Below, one piece after another: positions 12,655-24,111 of a stretch of 64,000 nt of DNA; within the stretch, counting starts at the first letter, position 1, and the number at the start of each line of letters is the position of its first letter. The notes under the pieces were generated by a model, which was not told the origin of the DNA, did not search any database, and saw only the letters and a list, made by a program, of their open reading frames with translations. The DNA comes from Cyrtodaria siliqua (taxonomy: Eukaryota > Mollusca > Bivalvia > Adapedonta > Hiatellidae): contig JAWPHD010002623.1 of NCBI GenBank assembly GCA_037043455.1, forward strand, positions 62,001-126,000. The letters run 5' to 3'. Made by a program: the position numbers and the translations under genes.

Positions 12655-12962
12655 AAGAGGCCAAGAGGCCCAAGAGGGCTGTTTGGCCAGTTATGGGATG
12701 ACGAGTTGTCCGTCGTCCATCGTCCGTCATCCGTCGTTAGCTTTTGCCTCGTTAAGATGATAGAGCCTTTATTTTTCATCCGATCTCAACGAAACTTTAC
12801 CATTGTTACTATCAATGACAGCTCGGATAAGTTCGAAAACCAGCCGGATCGAACCAGTAACAGCGGAGTTATGGCCCTTGATTTAGTTAAAAATGCTATA
12901 TTTTGCCTCGTTAAGACGATAGGGCCTTCATTTTCATCCGATCTTTACCGAACTTTAAAGAT

Positions 12963-13361
12963 GAATGGCCACACTTTTCGTAGTATTATCTATTAACAAA
13001 TTTAACTCTTAAACATCATATGAACATTTCTTGATAGTCCCGGAGAGAAACATATATATTAAAAACCGCTACTACATTGTATGTAAAAATAAGTATTATT
13101 TGCATGACGTAGATACTACTTTTACCACTGCGTGACTGCACAGGGGAAGTAAACCTGAATTGTATAGCTGCACAACTATTGCCAGAAATTGATAAATACA
13201 TTTACCTGTGGATTAATTTACCTTCCTAGTTTCCTATGTCATCAAATAAAACCTTATTCTCGCTTTTCACATTGTGTGAGTTGTAAATATCTATTGTTGT
13301 GTATTGATTTCGATTGATTTAAATAAACATAAACATGTTCATGAAACAAAACATGGCCGTG
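12963..13361. mobile_element. 399-bp insertion inside the tandem element, copy 1
   Basis: Starts GAATGGCCACACTTTTCGTA, ends ACATGGCCGTG, and is flanked by a perfect 13-bp direct repeat GAACTTTAAAGAT (12950-12962 and 13362-13374). Removing it restores a standard tandem unit. The same element is at 13695-14093 and 39832-40245. It has no coding frame. The 13-bp duplication fits LINE-type insertion, although no clear tail is seen. Confidence 0.85.
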
Positions 13362-13694
13362 GAACTTTAAAGATTGTTAATATCAATGAAAGCTCGGACA
13401 AGTTTGAAAACCAGCCATATCGGACAAGTAACATCGGACTTATGGCCCTTGATTTAGTTAAAAATGTTATATTTTGCCTCGTTAAGACGATAGGGCCTTC
13501 ATTGTTCATCCGATCTATATCAAACTTTACCAGACTGTTAATATCAATGAAAGCTTGGAAAATGTTGAAAACCAGCCAGTCCGGACCAGTAACATCGGAG
13601 TTATGGTCCTTGATTTAGTTAAAAATGCTATATTTTGCCTCGTTAAGACGATAGGGCCTTCATTTTCATCCGATCTTTACCGAACTTTAAAGAT

Positions 13695-14093
13695 GAATGG
13701 CCACACTTTTCGTAGTATTATCTTTTAACAAATTTAACTCTTAAACATCATATGAACATTTCTTGATAGTCCCGGAGAGAAACATATATATTTAAAACCG
13801 CTACTACATTGTATGTAAAAATAAGTATTATTTGCATGACGTAGATACTACTTTTACCACTGCGTGACTGCACAGGGGAAGTAAACCTGAATTGTATAGC
13901 TGCACAACTATTGCCAGAAATTGATAAATACATTTACCTGTGGATTAATTTACCTTCCTAGTTTCCTATGTCATCAAATAAAACCTTATTCTCGCTTTTC
14001 ACATTGTGTGAGTTGTAAATATCTATTGTTGTGTATTGATTTCGATTGATTTAAATAAACATAAACATGTTCATGAAACAAAACATGGCCGTG
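13695..14093. mobile_element. 399-bp insertion, copy 2 (within a 732-bp tandem duplication)
   Basis: Almost identical to copy 1 at an offset of exactly 732 bp. The flanking tandem unit is duplicated with it, so this copy arose by duplication and not by a second insertion. The few differences include one base in the AACATATATAT stretch and one extra A downstream. Confidence 0.9.
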
Positions 14094-15909
14094 GAACTTT
14101 AAAGATTGTTAATATCAATGAAAGCTCGGACAAGTTCGAAAAACCAGCCATATCGGACAAGTAACATCGGAGTTATGGCCCTTGATTTAGTTAAAAATGT
14201 TATATTTTGCCTCGTTAAGACGATAGGGCCTTCATTGTTCATCCGATCTATATCAAACTTTACCAGACTGTTAATATCAATGAAAGCTTGGAAAATGTTG
14301 AAAACCAGCCAGTCCGGACCAGTAACATCGGAGTTATGGTCCTTGATTTAGTTAAAAATGCTATATTTTGCCTCGTTAAGATGATAGGGCCTTTATTTTT
14401 CACTTGATCTTTACTAGACTTTACCAGATTGTAACTGTCAATGAAAGCTCAGACAAAGTTTGTAAACCAGCCAAATCGAACCAGTAACAACGGAGTTGTG
14501 GCCCTTGATTTAGTTAAAAATGGTACATTTTGCCTTGTAAGACGATAGGGCCTTCAATTTTCATCCCATATTTACCAAACTTGACTAGATTGTTAATATC
14601 AATGAAAGCCCCATAAAGTTTGAAAAGCAGCCATTTCCGGACCAGTAACAGCGGAGTTATGGCCCTTGATTTATTAGTTATGGTCCTTTAGTTAAAAATG
14701 CTATATTTTGCCTCGTTAAGGCGATCACCTGATCTTTGCCAGATTGTTACTATCAATGAAATGTCAGAAAAGTTCGTAAACCAGCCAAATCGAACCAGTA
14801 ACAACTGAGTTGTGGCCCTTGATTTAGTTAAAAATGCTATATTTTACCTCGTTGACAATAGGGCCTTTTTTCATCCCATCTTTACCAAACTTGACCAGAT
14901 TGTTAATATCAATGAAAGCTCCAAAAAGTTTAAAAACCAGCCAGATTGGACCATTTACACCAGAGTTATGGCCCTTGATTATCTGAAATATGCTATATTT
15001 TGCCTCATTAAGACGAAAGGGCCTTCATTTGGCCGGATTTCAGTGGAACTTTTCAGGGATGAACAGTACCAAGCCTAGTTGTACATATCGTCACCGTATT
15101 CCGGTTGATTGATTTTGGCTGAGTTAATATGGCCCTTAAAAGGTTTAAATACAAACTTTGTCCCGACTAGTTCTCCTGAACCCCTGACCGGAATTAAACG
15201 AAACTTTTTAAGAATGATCAGTTCCAGGTCTAGTTGAGCAAATCATCAACTTGTTCCGGTTGAATGGTTTTTGGCAGAGTTATGGCCCTTTAAAGGTTTT
15301 AATAGGCAAAATTTGTCCAGATTAGTCTCTTCTGAACACCTTTCCCGATTTCAACGGGTTGAATGAATTTTGGCAGAGTTATGATGCCTCAATGTTTTTA
15401 ATAAACTAACTTTGTACAGACTACTTCTCCTGAACCTCTGGCTGGATTTCAACGAAACTTGGCCGGAATGATCAGTACCAAGCCTAGTAGCGTACGTCAT
15501 CGGCATGTTCCGGTTGAATGATTTTTGAAAGAGTTATGGTCCCATAAACATAAACTTTATCTTCAGCAAGTAGAGCATCCATAGGCCCTCTTGGGCCTTT
15601 TGTTTTTTTAATTATTATTTTTAATTCTTTATTTTTTTTTCTCATATGAAACCTTGGTTAATTTTTTTCTTTAATTGGGAGGTTAGGGGCCCTTGTTAGA
15701 TCAGTTTAACACGAGTTATAGGGAAAAACTTCTAAAATATTCTTTGAAACTATGAGAGGTAAGGTTTAATATTTTTTATTTATTATCAGCTTATGGATAC
15801 CAAGTTTGTTCAAATGGTGACCCTGCTGTCAAATTCCCCGTCCCAGGGGTCACAGTGTTACATAGATTTATATAAGGAAAAACTTAAAAAATCTTCTTCT
15901 CTGAAAGTG

Positions 15910-16765
15910 TAAGCCATACATAATCAAGGATTACGACTCGCCTTAGGTGCCTTTTGTACATCACCAGCCGAAAGTCTATATGTTGAAGCTAATGAACCAT
16001 CACTGTCTCATAGACTTGATAGACAAATTAGCCCTTCAATATGCCATTAAATTACAATCTAACCCTTCAAACCCAACTTTCTATACTGTTTTTAATCCTA
16101 GTTATGAACCTCTTTTTGATTGAAAACCGAAGGCCATTCGACCATTTCGTATTAAACCAAAATTAAGAGACACTGAAATCGACCTAACTTTGATTGCCAA
16201 GTACAAAGTACCACAAATTCGGTGGTGGTTGTTTGGAAATACCAACAATTATTTTTGTCTTTGTAATAGTAACAAATCCAGTACACACCCTAGTGTCTTT
16301 CAAATTTAAAGAAATTAAATCAAAATACAGTAACTTTCAACATATATATACAGATGGTTCTAAAGATGGAGATAAGGTAGCTGCAGCACCCGTTGTTCAC
16401 AAACACAGCAGCAGCTGTTGTTCACAAACGCAGCATAAAGAGCCGCCTGTCTGACAAGGCCTCTATCTTTTCAGCTGAACTTAAGACAATTGAACTTACC
16501 TTAAACTATATTCAGGAATCTGATGACCATTTTGTAATCTTTTCTGATTCCCTTGCATCTCTTCAAAGCCTTGAGTAATATGAAACATGATAACCCAGTT
16601 GTGCTTCAACTTTTAGTACAATTCTCTTATAGTTGATAATGTTATTATATTCTGCTGGCTTCCAAGCCATGTAGGAATACGTGGTTATGATAGAGCTGAT
16701 AGTTTGCATATATCTAATGCCAAATTACCGTATACTGATTTTAAAAGTTGTATTAGCACATATAT
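15910..16765 (+). pseudogene. Broken LINE ORF2 fragment with RNase H domain
   Basis: Translated pieces in shifting frames match the end of a non-LTR retrotransposon polymerase. First comes GLRLALGAFCTSPAESLYVE with NEPSLSHRLD (the segment between RT and RNase H). Then come YTDGSKDGDKVA (first RNase H Asp, about 16350), FSAELKTIELTL (the Glu) and FSDSLASLQSLE (second Asp, about 16545). Last is FCWLPSHVGIRGYDRADS (the final His/Asp region). Several frameshifts and stops kill it. The RT core is absent (5' truncated). It sits between two blocks of the 170-bp tandem family. The 3' end of the same LINE family is at 31771-32447. Confidence 0.85.
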
Positions 16766-16799
16766 ATTTTGTATGCATCCCTCCCCCTATATCTTGGTA

Positions 16800-17540
16800 A
16801 TTGAAGTAACAGCAGAGTTATGACCTTCGATTTAGTTAAAAATGCTATATTTTGCATTGTTAAGACGATAGGGCCTTCATTTTTCATCCGATCTTTACCA
16901 AACTTTAAATGATTGTTAATATTAATGAAAGCTCGGACAAGTTCGAAAACCAGCCAGAGCGGACCAGTAACAACGGATTTATGGCCCTTAGTTTTGTTAA
17001 AAATGCTATATTTTGCCCCGTTAAGACGATTGGGCATTTTTCATCCGATATTCACCAAGCTTTACGAGATTGTTAATATCAATGAAAGCTGGGATAAGTT
17101 CGATAATCAGCCAGATCGGACCAGTAACACCGGAGTTATGACCCTTGATTTCATTAAAAATACTATATTTTGCCTCGTTAAGACGATAAGGCCTGCATTT
17201 TTCACCCAATCTTTACCATCAATGAAAGCTCGGTCATTTAAGTTACTGGTCTGATCTGGCTGGTTTTTGAACTTGACTGAGCTTTCTTCAATATCAACAA
17301 TTTGGCAAAGTTTTGTAAAGGTCGGATGCAAAATGGAGGTGCTAGTGTTGACAAAACAAAATATAGTAATTTTGTTAATTCAAGGGCAATAACTCTAGTG
17401 TTACTGGTCCGATCGGCCGAGCTTTCATTGATATTAATAATCTGGTGAAAAACGAAGTTGCTGGAGTGTTGACATCAAAAAGTTAATGGACGACAGACGG
17501 ACGACGCACAAAAGACCATGGCATAAGCCCTACTGGCCAG
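16800..17540. repeat. 170-bp tandem-unit element with an internal change of direction
   Basis: Units from about 16800 to 17220 run in the plus direction (GTTAAGACGATAGGGCC). From about 17222 on, units are reversed (AGTTACTGGTCTGATCTGGC, GAGCTTTCATTGATATTAAT), ending GGACGACAGACGGACGACGC, the inverse of the lead-in at 10905. The whole is therefore partly palindromic. Confidence 0.75.
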
Positions 17541-18860
17541 TAGAGCTAAAAGTCAAGATTGCTGCGTGTCCCTTTAAGCATATGAATCCAATTTTATATG
17601 GGACACTATCTATTGATGAAACAACCATACATACACACAAAGCTTCACTCATTATCTGGAACAGGCTGCTTTGCATCCATCTTTTGTTACGATCATGACA
17701 ATGCAAATTCAAGTTCTTCCTTTGAATCAGCAATATGTAGAGATTAATTGGCAATTCAGCCATTATCTCTTCATACATTTTCCATCCAACAATATTGTAG
17801 CGATTTTTGTCAGAAACGGCCAATAACAAATAAAACGACAGACACGTGTGTTGAAGGGCGATAATTACAGTAAGCAGTAGGGTTCAATCTTCGTTCCATT
17901 TATTGTGTAAACCTCGCAGTACGATTTCCGACACAATATACCTACAACTTTGTAAATAAACCATGTAAGTAATGAACCATTGACCAATTCAGTTTATTTT
18001 TAGAACATTTTATTTATTGCGATTTAGCCCCAATTACTGGAACATTTATATGAAAGTACGACTGATTCAATATTGAATACAACTATTACAATACGGCTCT
18101 TTTTAACAAGTGGCTGTCATTATTGATTTGCTACAACTTTAGATGAAGTCTGGATAATGCTGCATTTTAACACCATTTGTGTTGCGTGCCATGTGCTTAT
18201 TTCAGCTTGGTTAGGTTGCAGGTTAAAGTTTTATGAAAAGGGGCGTAACTCTGCCAAAAAGAAAGTCAGAGTTATTGGACATGTGTAACAACATCTCTTG
18301 GGTTTAGATGATGTGAGCTTTTTTGTTGCAAAATCATAAATATTAATTCAAATAGAGTTTATATCGCTAGAAGTTGTTCGAACAATTCAAACGAAGGGTA
18401 CTCCAATCACAAAACGAGAATTTGCAAGTGCATTAAAGATCAAATGAATTAATTTTAATGCTTTATACAACGAAAACTAGCCATGTCGTCCAGTTTTCCA
18501 CATTAAACTATTTCATTAACAACAAATAAATCAAACAGATCAGGGGTCCTAGTTTAATGCACATCAAATATGAAATTGAAACACATTACGATGGTTTTAT
18601 TTGTCTTTGGATTGACATCCGTAATTCAAATGGCCTCCAGTCCCTTTGCTTAACAGATGTTTTATAATATCGGTATGGCAACAATTTAAATATAGTTTTC
18701 AATGGGAGAATTGACCTACATGGCACAACCAGTTCAAACCAATTATCTATTGGGAAATACAAGACAACAAGCCAAAACACAGAGACTGTTTTCAGAGAAA
18801 GCATTTTATTAGACTTTAATTACAACATACATGATCTAGATTAACAATACTTGAGAAGCC
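17541..18860. other. Gene-free stretch
   Basis: No gene, RNA or clear repeat array was recognised. CAAGATTGCTGCGTGTCCCT at about 17554 resembles the end of the TIR element at 19550-19876, but no partner end was found. Confidence 0.4.
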
Positions 18861-18861
18861 A

Positions 18862-18965
18862 ATATGATGAAAGCTCAGGGTTACAGGTGCCCCATGAAAG
18901 CTCAGGGTTACAGGTGCCCCATGAAAGCTCAGGGTTACAGGTGCCCCATGAAAGCTTAGTATTGG
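18862..18965. repeat. 27-bp tandem repeat, about 4 copies
   Basis: Unit GAAAGCTCAGGGTTACAGGT plus GCCCCAT, the first copies identical, with decayed copies to about 19060. Confidence 0.9.
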
Positions 18966-19549
18966 TGCACCATAAAAACTCAAGTAAATTGATATTACAG
19001 GAAAGCTCTTGTTTATTGGTGTAATTTGGCGAACTACAAAAAAGCTCGGGTTAATTAGTGTAACATGATTTCATCTCACCTCTTCTCATTGGCATGATGT
19101 AAAAATGTGATTATTACCACGTCTGTCAAATACACCGGGAAATTACTGTTCAGTTTTAATAACACATCATGTGTGTGTCAAAATTGCATTTTTTTGTCAT
19201 CATTTCTTCATCTTTTTTAGCCAATATTAAGTTAACAGGTTCATGTTGTATTAAATGTCTATATTATCTCAGGAAAGTCTATAAATCACAGAAATTGTTT
19301 TGTTTTTGTCACTTTGTTCCAAATGGCTTCAGCCTTGTATTGTTTCTTTTAATGAGCCGAGATTTCTATTAAATCATTAATCATCTTCAAAATCAACAAA
19401 GAGGTCAAACTTAGAAAAGGTGAAATGAGAACGTAATATATTTCTATACACAATCAATATATGGGGAAAACAAAAACAATTGTTAAAACTAGGTCCTAAT
19501 TTTATATTAAATAAACACAATCTAGGTAGAATAACAAAGTATAGCCGTG

Positions 19550-19876
19550 TTAAAGGGACACACGGCAATCTTGATTTTGCTGTGTTAAAGTGACACACGG
19601 CAATTTTGATTTTTGAAAAACTTGAAGCTTCCCATTAGTTTCTACATAACTTGTAAGAAAAGTAAAAAGCAAATTTATTTTACATATTACTAACTAACTG
19701 ATTATATATTGTTCCAATACTCTATTTAAAGCTACGATAAAATAAGAAGGAAAAATGAACTCAAAATTTTATTCAATTATATGCCAGCAGGCTGAAAGTC
19801 AATTTTGCTGGATTAAAATTTTGAGATGCTACTTTTTATGCTTAACAAAAACTTCAAGATTGCCGTGTCCTTTTAA
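19550..19876. mobile_element. TIR element, about 327 bp
   Basis: TTAAAGGGACACACGGCAAT at the left is matched by TTAAAAGGACACGGCAAT read from the right end on the other strand; both continue into CTTGA. The outer TTAA suggests a TTAA target site. A second left-end-like block (GTGACACACGGCAATTTTGA) follows at about 19591. Its ends are related in style to the element at 59631-60158. Confidence 0.7.
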
Positions 19877-20542
19877 TATAAAATTTATTAATTCTGTAAC
19901 TGGTTAAATGTCACGTTGATAGTAGCTTCTGCAGCATGAGGAATATTAACCCTGGCAGGCTTATTTTCTAAATTACCAAATGTCTGAATATTTTACACCA
20001 AGTTGACCGAAACATTAACAAGTTCCTTTAAGCAATTTCTCTGAACATTTAGAAGAAAAAACGCTGATGAGGAAAACAGATAAAAAAATTATTTATTGGC
20101 AATAGCAATTTTCAGGAGAAATAATTGAATGAAAATGGGTGGAAACAAATCACTCACGGTACAAAAAACACAAATGTTGATGATGAATATCTGTCTCAAT
20201 ATCACAAATGTTTTACAAATACATGTACAATATATTATTTTCATATCTAGCGTCAGTAAGCATTGCTACACGTGATGACATTACTTTCTTAATTTTTCTG
20301 TCCATTATTGCATTAAAAATATTGTCTGCTGAAAAAGTTGAATCATGATGAATACATATATTTTAGTTTTAGCACTATGAAATAGACATTTAAAACATAT
20401 CAGGAGAGGATTTTCCACTGATTTAAGGTCGCCGTGATGACATTTACTGTAAGATTACTCTGGCTACAGCATGCACAACATAACATTTCAAGGTTTGTAA
20501 ATTAAGAGACAAAATCATTCCTATCTTTTCTTTAAAAAGATG

Positions 20543-20658
20543 TGACCTTGTGTTTCTGATACCCTACATCGTGACCTTGTGTTTCTGATACCCTACATCG
20601 TGACCTTGTGTTTCTGATATCCTACATAGTGACCTTGTGTTTCTGATACCCTACATCA
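20543..20658. repeat. 31-bp tandem repeat, about 4 copies
   Basis: Unit GTGACCTTGTGTTTCTGATA plus CCCTACATC. Each unit contains TGACCTTG, an extended nuclear-receptor half-site. It lies downstream of the stop of the minus-strand gene. Confidence 0.9.
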
Positions 20659-21508
20659 ACTTATCATGTTGAGCATATTATGTTTAAATATTGCAAGTTA
20701 GTTATCTAACTTTGATGCAAAAGAGCATCTTTAAACAGTTATCTCCCTTCGATGCAAAATAGCTTCCATCCTAATCTCTATACAGCACGTACAGAACAGA
20801 TCTAGATTCCACATGGGGCTATGTAGCAATCAGATCTGTAGTGTGCTTGCCAGACTGAAAAATAACGATTACTAAACAAGAAAAGTTATATGCCATGGTC
20901 CAGAATAATAAGGTCATTGCAATAGCACTTAGTTTACATGTAAGAAAATACATGGCAGTCTAAACTAAGATATAAAGTTGAACAAAACATAACAAGTTTT
21001 GAACGTGTTTGCGAGAGCATGCATGCTTTTTCTGTTTCATCTTAAAGTTAATAGTACTACTCTAAATCCTACTTGTTTGGTATACTTTGATTATTTTTGT
21101 TGATGCACCTATCAATGTGGGGGAGGGGAATTAATCAAATTAATAAATTTATTGTCTAATTACCATCCCCAGGAGCAACATTTACATCTTATTCCCCAGG
21201 GTAGGAGTTGATATCAACATCAAATAACCCTTACGTTGGTACCAGATTTTGTCTAATTTCCGGTGTCGTCGTCGTCAGTCCAATTCCCGCCTAATGGAAT
21301 TTCCCTGGGAATGCCCACTGCCTCACTCACCCACTGATATGCGCATGGCCTCCCCCACTGATATGAGCATTTAATTTTTTTTAACACAACCATTCAAGTA
21401 TTAAACAGCAATAATAAATATAACGATATATTAAAATGTATACCATACGCAGTTAAAATCTATATTATATAATACAATTGTATACTATATATATTTATAT
21501 ATTCCATT

Positions 21509-21514
21509 TTTATT
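21509..21514 (-). promoter_or_regulatory. Possible poly(A) signal of the minus-strand gene
   Basis: TTTATT on the plus strand reads AATAAA on the minus strand, about 570 bases after the stop at 22084-22086. It is the first clear AATAAA I found after the stop. Others exist further on, so the real end of the transcript is open. Confidence 0.25.
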
Positions 21515-22083
21515 TAACATGTATATTCTTAACAGGATGCAAGAAAATCAATCTTTACTAAGTAAAAAGTAAAAGAATCAAATATATCGTCTCAAATGTA
21601 TAGAATATGTCAAGATAAACATAATTCTCTTGATATATTTCGTTGCTGTTCTGTGTAGACATATTAATAATCACAGACAACACTTATTGAAGCAATCTTG
21701 GTGATATCAGAGACGTTATAAAAAAAAAAGGAAAAGAAACAAACTCTGACATCACGCAGAAAAATTTATGCAAGGCTAGTACATGAAAGCTGAGTGCAGA
21801 GAAAAACAAAAAGATATCCAAGATAAAAATAAGACAATTCTGGAATATCCCAAACTGACAAAGGTTGTTTTAAAGATGTCTTATGATGAAATCTATACAA
21901 AATTATATATCAAACAGTTCACAAGCCAGACTACCAAAAATGTTACAACAAAAATGTTAAACACTGTCACAACATTGGCCAATTATAACAGTATCACTAA
22001 AAATAATGCTCGTTTGTTTTGGCCAATTTCATCCTTTGATATTTAGTTACAAGCAAATCAAGAGTCCCATTTTTAATTCTATT

Positions 22084-22279
22084 TTATACGTCATGCTCGA
22101 GCGGTTTTTGTGCTTCAGTCGGACTTCCCATGAACTCGTCAATGATCTGCTGCATGCTGTCGCGTAGTTCCTCGGGGGCATTGGGATCTTGCTCCACGTG
22201 CGAGTCCTCGTGCACAAATGTCTGTTCCTGTCCATCCTTAAGCACGGTCTTGGTGTGAATCTCTTTTTTCATTGTGATT
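22084..22279 (-). CDS. Last coding exon of the giant-exon (ankyrin-like) gene
   Basis: The minus-strand acceptor reads TTTACATTACCAG, with AG opposite 22280-22281. Entered in phase 2 from the 24.0-kb exon, it gives RITMKKEIHTKTVLKDGQ, then EQTFVHEDSHVEQD, a PEELRDSMQQIIDEFM helix-like stretch, and ends LEHDV-stop at 22084-22086. The K-T-V-L-K-D-G then acidic, then P-E-E-L pattern recalls the C-terminal tail of invertebrate ankyrins; this is a resemblance from memory, not a search. The Met at 22270-22272 is internal, not the start. Confidence 0.72.
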
Positions 22280-23099
22280 CTGGTAATGTAAAGTAGGTTT
22301 TTATTTTATGTTTTGTCGGTCAAGTAAAAAAGAAAATCCCCAAAAAACTACTTACTGCATACCGGATAAGGTTATCCGCTTTTTACATGGGTGTTGAAAG
22401 CCTGATCTTATACACGGGAGAAGATAAAAGTCATGCTCTGATATCAACAATGACAGTTGCATGACGTCATTGTGTAAATAAACAAGCAAAACATTAGTAG
22501 TTGGTGACGTCAATGTGCAGAATGCAAATGATATGCAAGAAAAAGAATCAATCGTGGGTATCCGGTTTAGATATGGGAATTCCAACTCTCGGCTTAACAG
22601 TTTTAATCAGAACATGGGCAGAGCCATGAAAGATTCTCATATTTTTTTTAAGTGATATTGACGATTTCAGTTGTCAGTGAAAAAAAAAAAAAATCAGCTG
22701 AATAATTCATGATGTTCCCACTACAAGTAATGGCGATGACCTACTGGCATGGTGTATTTAATGTGCCGAGGGCATTGAGGTTGATTTATTACCACCAACA
22801 CCAGTGTTGATTCTTTGAAATATATTTTTACTAGGCTAACAATATTAATGCACAGTAATGGGTTTGTTCTTTTATTGCCACGGTTTGTTCTATAATTGCC
22901 ACTAATGGCTGATGACACACTGCCCTGGGTTATAATAAACATTATAAATCAATGGCTTAAACACCATTGTGGAATCCCCATCATAGAACAAGAGTGAAAT
23001 ATCAATTGCTAGGGAAACTAGATTTTTTTTGAGAAAAACAGATGTCTCCCCCGCCAACTGCACAACAAAGTTAAAATTAGTTTGATAGTGGATAAGGTG

Positions 23100-23440
23100 C
23101 AACCTTGTTAGGTGAAAATGTCAAAGGGCCATAACTTCATCAAAAATCATCGAACCGGAACACAAACGAGATATGCACAACTAGAAATTTTACCGATGCT
23201 TCCTGCAAATTTTCGGCAAAATTAGGAGGAGTAGCAGACAACTATTTTAAAGTGAAAACATCAAAGGCCCATAATTCAGTCAAAAATCATCGAACCGGAA
23301 CACAAACATGATATGCACAACAAGACATTTTATCGATGCTTCCTGTAAATTTGCATCGAAATCCAACAAGCGGTTTAGGAGGAGTAGCGGCGACAACATT
23401 TGTGACTGACGGACAGACAGACACAGCAAAAAGAATATGT
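23100..23440. repeat. Two copies of a roughly 150-bp repeat
   Basis: CAAAAATCATCGAACCGGAA, GATATGCACAAC, CGATGCTTCCTG and TTAGGAGGAGTAGC occur in order twice, at about 23140-23240 and 23280-23400. It ends GACTGACGGACAGACAGACA, like the ends of the 170-bp tandem elements. Intronic to the minus-strand gene. Confidence 0.75.
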
Positions 23441-23479
23441 CTCCACTTCGTGGATGTATGTCTCCTCTCATTCCCTGTA

Positions 23480-24018
23480 TGGTGTCCCCTATTGTTCCCC
23501 CTGCATGATGTTCAATTTTGTTGCCCTGTATGACTCCTATTATTCCCCTGTATAATGAATCCTATTGTTCCCCTGTATAATGTCTCCTATTGTTCCCTGT
23601 ATGATGTCCCCTACTGTTCCCCCTGTATGATGTTCCCTATTGTTTGCCCTGTATGATGTCCCCTTTTGTTAACCTGTATGATGTTCCCCCTGTGTGTGCC
23701 CTATTGTTCCCCTGTATGATGTCTCCTATTGTTCCCCTGTATAATGTCTCCTATTGTTCCCCTTTATGTCTCCTATTGTTCCCCTGTATGATGTCTCCTA
23801 TTGTTCCCCTGTATAATGTCTCCTATTGTTCAACTGCATGTCTCCTATTGATCCCCTGCATAATGTCTCCTAATTTTCCACTGCATAATGTCTCTTATTG
23901 TTCCCCTGCAAGTCTCCTATTGTTCCCCTGCATAATGTCTCATATTGTTCCCCTATATGTCTCCTATTGTTCCCCTATATGTCTCCTATTGTTCCCCTAT
24001 ATGTCTCCTGTTGTTCCT
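23480..24018. repeat. About 25-bp minisatellite touching an exon donor site
   Basis: Unit GTCTCCTATTGTTCCCCTGT plus ATAAT or ATGAT, with shortened 18-bp versions near the right end. The last units end only a few bases from the donor site of the exon at 24024-24069. The plus-strand open frame 23644-24075 follows the repeat and is an artefact. Confidence 0.93.
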
Positions 24019-24023
24019 CTTAC

Positions 24024-24069
24024 CTGGTTGTCTGTGTATCTCCTCCTTCTGCACCCTCTACATCATCAT
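24024..24069 (-). CDS. Small internal exon of the giant-exon gene (46 nt)
   Basis: The minus-strand acceptor is TTTTCTGTTACAG (AG opposite 24070-24071) and the donor is CCAG/GTAAGAG (GT opposite 24022-24023). Entered in phase 1 it reads D-DDVEGAEGGDTQTT, leaving AG for the next exon (phase 2), which matches the 22084-22279 exon. The product is short and acidic. The exon is squeezed between two minisatellites (23480-24018 and 24112-24735). Confidence 0.62.
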
Positions 24070-24111
24070 CTGTAACAGAAAATTAAACACATGAACCTTG
24101 TCACTCACAAT

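Larger units (their letters stand above)
12655..15602. mobile_element. Long tandem-unit element bounded by ACAAGAGGCC-type inverted ends
   Basis: The left end AACAAGAGGCCAAGAGGCCC (about 12652) and the right end GGCCCTCTTGGGCCTTTTGT (about 15583-15602) are inverted relative to each other. Between them are many roughly 170-bp units. Each has a block like GTTAAGACGATAGGGCCTTC, ATCCGATCTTTACCAAACTT, TTAATATCAATGAAAGCTCG, AAAACCAGCC and GTTATGGCCCTTGATTTAGT. The last 500 bp use a diverged unit with CGGTTGAATGATTTTTGG. Short open frames of 60-104 codons here are artefacts. I take it for a non-autonomous mobile element that has expanded internally; the class is unknown. Confidence 0.7.

Noticed and set aside
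23644..24075. 143-codon plus-strand frame
   Set aside because: Runs through the 25-bp array and is antisense to the real exon at 24024-24069.
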